Below, piece after piece: positions 5,563 through 8,797 of a stretch of DNA of 8,797 nucleotides; the first letter of the stretch is position 1; the number at the start of each line of letters is the position of its first letter. The stretch is taken from contig JAFAUV010000298.1 in assembly GCA_019243075.1 (NCBI GenBank), positions 1 to 8,797 of the forward strand, given 5' to 3'. This DNA comes from Bradyrhizobium sp. Lineage in GTDB: Bacteria > Pseudomonadota > Alphaproteobacteria > Rhizobiales > Xanthobacteraceae. The translations under genes and the position numbers were made by a program. The notes beneath the pieces were generated by a model, which did no database searches, was not told where the DNA came from, and saw only the letters and a list, made by a program, of their open reading frames with translations.

Positions 5563-6612
5563 TTGCCCAAAAGCGCATCGGATTCGCCCTCGCTCGCTCC
5601 CAGCCGCAAATTTGACCGCGACATGCAAGTACCGCCCGAGACGCAAGTCGTCATCGATTTCGACGACAACCGCGCCGCGTCCGCGCTTGTCGGCCCCTAC
5701 GGCCAGAACCTCGCCCAGATCGAGCGCCGGCTCGGCATTGTCGTCGATTCCCGCGGCAATCACATCTCCATCGCCGGTTCGCGCGACGGCTGCGACGCCG
5801 CGCGGCGCGTGCTGGAAACGCTCTATGCCCAGGCGGTGAAGGGACACGAGATCGCCCAAGGCGACGTCGAAGGGGCGATCCGCGCCGTTATCGCCCAGGG
5901 CTCGCTGTTCGAATATGACGCCAAGACCGCGAAGTCGGCTTTCGAGATCATCAACTTGCGCAAACGCCCGGTGCGGGCGCGCACCGCCGCGCAGGACTCC
6001 TATATCCGCGCGCTGAAGCGCCATGAGCTTGTGTTCGGCGTTGGCCCCGCCGGTACCGGCAAGACCTGGCTTGCGGTGGCGCATGCCGCCCAGCTGTTCG
6101 AGCGCAAGGAAGTCGATCGCATCATCCTGTCACGGCCGGCGGTCGAGGCCGGGGAGCGGCTCGGCTTTTTGCCCGGAGATCTCCGCGAGAAGGTCGACCC
6201 TTATCTCCGGCCGATCTACGACGCGCTTTACGACGTGATGGACGCGCGATTCGTCGAGCGTGCGCTGCAGACCGGCGAGATCGAGATCGCGCCGCTCGCC
6301 TTCATGCGCGGCCGCACCCTGACGAACGCCGCCATCATCCTGGACGAGGCGCAAAACACCACCTCGATGCAGATGAAGATGTTCCTGACCCGTCTCGGCG
6401 AGAACAGCCGCATGATCGTCACCGGCGATCCTTCCCAGGTCGACCTGCCGAACGGCCAGACCTCGGGCCTCGCCGAAGCGACCAAGCTGCTCGACGGGGT
6501 CGAGGGCGTCGCCCAGGTCAGGTTTACTGCCGAAGACGTGATCCGCCACGAGCTGGTGGCGCGCATCGTCGCGGCCTACGAAGGAGCGCCGCAAAAACCG
6601 GCCGGCAGGTGA
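5563..6612 (+). CDS. phoH: PhoH-family ATPase (YbeZ-like)
   Basis: This is a cytoplasmic P-loop NTPase of the PhoH family, orthologous by position to E. coli YbeZ. That protein interacts with the endoribonuclease YbeY and is thought to assist rRNA processing. The 349-residue protein has an N-terminal KH-like RNA-binding region (about 25-72, with GPYGQNL), then the PhoH domain with Walker A GPAGTGKT at 161-168, SRPAVEAGERLGFLPGD at 190-206, Walker B IILDEAQN (D261, E262) and the sensor-like TGDPSQ at 287-292. All nucleotide-binding motifs look intact. I choose the TTG at 5563 because CGGAG precedes it and the protein then begins MPKSASDS; an ATG at 5623 is the alternative and would remove 20 residues. 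The 4-bp gap from miaB and ybeY downstream support co-expression. Although it shares the name of the phosphate-starvation gene, nothing resembling a Pho box is visible. Confidence 0.94.
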   Translation: MPKSASDSPSLAPSRKFDRDMQVPPETQVVIDFDDNRAASALVGPYGQNLAQIERRLGIVVDSRGNHISIAGSRDGCDAARRVLETLYAQAVKGHEIAQGDVEGAIRAVIAQGSLFEYDAKTAKSAFEIINLRKRPVRARTAAQDSYIRALKRHELVFGVGPAGTGKTWLAVAHAAQLFERKEVDRIILSRPAVEAGERLGFLPGDLREKVDPYLRPIYDALYDVMDARFVERALQTGEIEIAPLAFMRGRTLTNAAIILDEAQNTTSMQMKMFLTRLGENSRMIVTGDPSQVDLPNGQTSGLAEATKLLDGVEGVAQVRFTAEDVIRHELVARIVAAYEGAPQKPAGR

Positions 6613-6661
6613 TATGGTAGCATCCCTGGCCTGCACGGCGCGCCGGAACAATTTCCTTTAA

Positions 6662-7174
6662 ATGATGTCACAGCTTACCTTTCCCATGACCGAGGTCCTC
6701 GTTGTCGCGGAGTGCTGGCGGAACGAACCCGACGCCGAAGCCGTGATCCAGCGCGCGATCGCGGCCGCGGCGGGGTCGGTCGATGCCGATGTCGGCGAGG
6801 CCGAGCTTGCGGTCATGCTGACCGACGATCCCGGCATTCGCACGCTGAACGGCAATTGGCGCGGCATCGACAAGCCGACCAACGTGCTGTCGTTCCCGGC
6901 ATTGCAGCCGGAGGGCGCGCGCAAGCCGGGCGACGCGCCGCGCATGCTCGGCGACATCGCGATTGCCTATGATACTCTGAAGCGCGAAGCCGACGAGGAA
7001 GGAAAGCCCTTCGCGCATCATTTGAGCCATCTTGCCGTCCACGGCTTCCTGCACCTGATCGGCTATGATCACGAGAACGACGCCGACGCTGAGGAGATGG
7101 AATCGCTGGAAACGGAGATTCTGGAACAGCTCGGGATTCCCGATCCCTATGCGGACCGGGAGCGGATGAACTGA
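6662..7174 (+). CDS. ybeY: endoribonuclease YbeY (16S rRNA maturation factor)
   Basis: YbeY is a zinc-dependent single-strand endoribonuclease involved in 16S rRNA 3' end maturation and 70S ribosome quality control. The product is up to 170 residues long. The metal site HGxxHLxGYDH is intact at 127-137, with H127, H131 and H137 as zinc ligands. The conserved NWRGIDKPTNVLSFP block at 65-79 contains the arginine and surrounding residues typical of the family, and LGDIAI follows at 96-101. The start is uncertain: tandem ATGs at 6662 and 6665 have no ribosome binding site at normal spacing (GGAA at 6645-6648 is 13 bases away), and an in-frame ATG at 6686 gives a shorter but still complete domain. 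The stop is one base from the next gene. Its position after phoH matches the ybeZ-ybeY pair of E. coli. Confidence 0.94.
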   Translation: MMSQLTFPMTEVLVVAECWRNEPDAEAVIQRAIAAAAGSVDADVGEAELAVMLTDDPGIRTLNGNWRGIDKPTNVLSFPALQPEGARKPGDAPRMLGDIAIAYDTLKREADEEGKPFAHHLSHLAVHGFLHLIGYDHENDADAEEMESLETEILEQLGIPDPYADRERMN

Positions 7175-7175
7175 A

Positions 7176-8297
7176 ATGGCGGATTCCGAACCGACCCACG
7201 ACAATCCGCGCAACACGCGCAATCTGCCCGCCGTGGTGCCGCAGGGCGCGCTCGCGCGTCCGGCCACGGAAAACTGGCTGTTGCGCGCCATCCGCACCCT
7301 GTTCGGATGGAAGGCGGGGTCGGTGCGCGACGACCTGCAGGTGGTGCTGGACGCTTCGCAGCCCGACGAAGTCGGCTTCACTGCCGTCGAGCGCACCATG
7401 CTGCGCAACATTCTCGGCCTGCATGAACGGCGCATCGCCGACGTCATGGTGCATCGCGCCGACATGATCGCGGTCAAGCGCGATATCTCGCTCGGCGAAT
7501 TGATGGACCTGTTCGAGAGCGCGGCGCATTCACGGCTGGTGGTCTACAACGAATCCCTCGACGACCCCGTAGGCATGGTGCATATCCGCGACCTGCTCGC
7601 CTTCATGACCGCGAAGGCGCGCGTCACCACCTCAACCAAGACGCGGCGCAAGAAGCCGCCGCCCGCGGGCCTCGACCTGCGCGCGGTCGATCTCGCGCTG
7701 CCGCTTTCGCAGGCCAGCATCATTCGCAAGCTGCTGTACGTTCCGCCGTCGATGCGCGCGATCGACCTGCTCGTGCAGATGCAGGCCTCGCGCATCCATC
7801 TGGCGTTGGTGGTCGATGAATATGGCGGCACCGATGGGCTGGTTTCGATGGAGGACCTCGTCGAGCAGATCGTTGGCGAGATCGACGACGAACATGACAG
7901 CGACGAGCCGCCCGCGATCGTGCGGCAGCCGGACAATTCCTTCATCGCCGATGCGCGCGCAAGCCTTGACGATGTGCGCTCGGTCATCGGAGAGGAGTTC
8001 GTGCCGGGTGAGGCGGGCGAGGAAGTCGAGACGCTCGGCGGTTACCTGGTCAGCCATGTCGGCCGTCTGCCGGTGCGCGGTGAGGTGATTTCCGGTCCCG
8101 GCAATTTCGAGGTCGAGGTGCTGGACGCCGATCCGCGGCGGGTGAAGCGGCTGCGCATTGCCCCGCGCAAGGAGCGGCAGCCGCCGCGCACCCAGCGCGA
8201 AAGCCGCCGCCGCGAGGCGGCGCCGGAAGGCAATCCGCCGCCGCAGGCCAATGACAACACGCGGCCGCCGCCCGCCGATGGAGCCGGCTCGCAGTGA
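7176..8297 (+). CDS. corC: CBS-domain protein CorC/HlyC family (YbeX-like)
   Basis: This is a soluble 373-residue CBS-pair protein related to E. coli YbeX/CorC and to the so-called hemolysin C group. CorC was first linked to magnesium/cobalt efflux; YbeX has since been tied to ribosome metabolism. CBS1 spans about 87-146, CBS2 about 185-238, and the transporter-associated CorC_HlyC domain about 250-329. The family hallmark VVDEYGGTDGLVSMEDLVE lies at 212-230. There is no membrane segment, so it is not a full CNNM/CorB-type transporter. Two parts are unusual beside short YbeX proteins: a basic linker (about 150-165, TKTRRKKPPP) between the CBS domains, and an Arg/Pro-rich, probably disordered tail (330-373). 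The ATG at 7176 is one base after the ybeY stop. Its own stop overlaps the lnt start (GTGA). Despite the hemolysin name, a toxin role is unlikely. Confidence 0.92.
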   Translation: MADSEPTHDNPRNTRNLPAVVPQGALARPATENWLLRAIRTLFGWKAGSVRDDLQVVLDASQPDEVGFTAVERTMLRNILGLHERRIADVMVHRADMIAVKRDISLGELMDLFESAAHSRLVVYNESLDDPVGMVHIRDLLAFMTAKARVTTSTKTRRKKPPPAGLDLRAVDLALPLSQASIIRKLLYVPPSMRAIDLLVQMQASRIHLALVVDEYGGTDGLVSMEDLVEQIVGEIDDEHDSDEPPAIVRQPDNSFIADARASLDDVRSVIGEEFVPGEAGEEVETLGGYLVSHVGRLPVRGEVISGPGNFEVEVLDADPRRVKRLRIAPRKERQPPRTQRESRRREAAPEGNPPPQANDNTRPPPADGAGSQ

Positions 8298-8797
8298 TCG
8301 TCGCCGACAAACTTCGCGGCGTCGGACTTGCGATCATCCTGTCATGGGGATGGAAGCGGGCGGCCATTGCGCTCGCCGCCGGCGCGCTGTCCACCCTTGC
8401 GATGGCGCCCTTCAACGCATGGCCGGTGCTGTTTCTGACCTTCCCAGTGCTGATCTGGCTGATCGACGGTGCTGGTGCCGGCCGCTGGCGCGGCCTGCCG
8501 GCCGCGGCGTGGAGCGGCTGGTGGTTCGGGCTCGGCTATTTCGTGTTCGGCCTATACTGGATCGGCTACGCCTTCCTGGTCGATGCGCCGACCTTCGCAT
8601 GGCTGATGCCGTTCGCGATCCTCGGCCTGCCCGCCTATCTCGCCCTGTTCACGGCGCTCGGCTTTGCGCTGGCGCGCCTGATCTGGACCCGCGATGCCTC
8701 GCGCATTCTGGCGCTCGCCGCCAGCCTCACGATCGGCGAATGGCTGCGCAGCCTGGTGCTGACGGGCTTTCCCTGGAATACGCTGGGCTACGCGCTG
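8294..8797 (+). CDS. lnt: apolipoprotein N-acyltransferase Lnt, N-terminal part (3' end cut by window edge)
   Basis: Lnt is an inner-membrane enzyme that adds the third acyl chain to lipoproteins. The frame runs without a stop from GTG at 8294 to the last base, giving 168 of the roughly 500-540 residues usual in the family. It is rich in hydrophobic segments, at about 22-40, 44-58, 72-94, 100-128 and 137-150, which match the N-terminal membrane bundle of Lnt. Family signatures include LYWIGYAF (87-94), the GEWLR stretch at 148-152 and TGFPWNTLGY (157-166). The nitrilase-type catalytic domain (Glu-Lys-Cys triad) lies beyond the window, so integrity cannot be judged. The GTG overlaps the corC stop by GTGA, and GGAG (8280-8283) sits 10 bases upstream, so coupled translation is likely. 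The corC-lnt order is the same as ybeX-lnt in E. coli. Confidence 0.94.
   Translation, partial: MIVADKLRGVGLAIILSWGWKRAAIALAAGALSTLAMAPFNAWPVLFLTFPVLIWLIDGAGAGRWRGLPAAAWSGWWFGLGYFVFGLYWIGYAFLVDAPTFAWLMPFAILGLPAYLALFTALGFALARLIWTRDASRILALAASLTIGEWLRSLVLTGFPWNTLGYAL

Noticed and set aside
7176..8297. Hemolysin or virulence factor
   Set aside because: The HlyC name is historical; CBS plus CorC_HlyC domains, no signal peptide, no membrane segment and the conserved ybeY-lnt setting point to a housekeeping role.

Overview
The window reads as ordinary chromosomal core DNA from an alphaproteobacterium, most likely of the Bradyrhizobium/Rhodopseudomonas/Nitrobacter group (Nitrobacteraceae). The reasons are its high GC content, strong G/C bias at third codon positions, and the close resemblance (from memory, not a search) of the PhoH-, Fur- and Lnt-like proteins to those of that family. 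Every convincing gene lies on the + strand. I find no mobile element, tRNA, rRNA, CRISPR array or phage gene.

Layout: the 3' part of trpS (1-869), which lost its N-terminus to the window edge; a 132-bp gap with a small GC-rich hairpin region; a NifU-family Fe-S carrier gene (1002-1571); a 165-bp gap; then a tightly packed run of nine genes from 1737 to the right edge. These are tsaB, rimI, a Fur/Mur-type metal regulator, a HAD phosphatase, miaB, phoH (ybeZ-like), ybeY, corC (ybeX-like) and the 5' part of lnt. Gaps in this run range from 4-bp overlaps (tsaB/rimI, corC/lnt) to 49 bp, so it looks like one operon or a few nested transcription units.

How the genes fit together: most act in translation. 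TrpS charges tRNA-Trp. TsaB is part of the t6A37 pathway and MiaB makes ms2i6A37, so both work on tRNA position 37. RimI acetylates ribosomal protein S18. YbeY and the PhoH-like ATPase belong to rRNA and ribosome quality control, and YbeX/CorC has also been linked to ribosome metabolism. A second theme is metals: a NifU-type Fe-S carrier, a Fur-family sensor without the CxxC zinc site, and the two-cluster Fe-S enzyme MiaB. Lnt, the apolipoprotein N-acyltransferase, closes the row. The block miaB-phoH-ybeY-corC-lnt has the same order as miaB-ybeZ-ybeY-ybeX-lnt in E. coli.

I do not see a new biological system here. The points most worth checking are small: alternative hairpins over the nfu ribosome binding site, an unexplained HAD phosphatase between the regulator and miaB, a short upstream reading frame with a perfect palindrome before tsaB, and a basic tail on the CorC-like protein.
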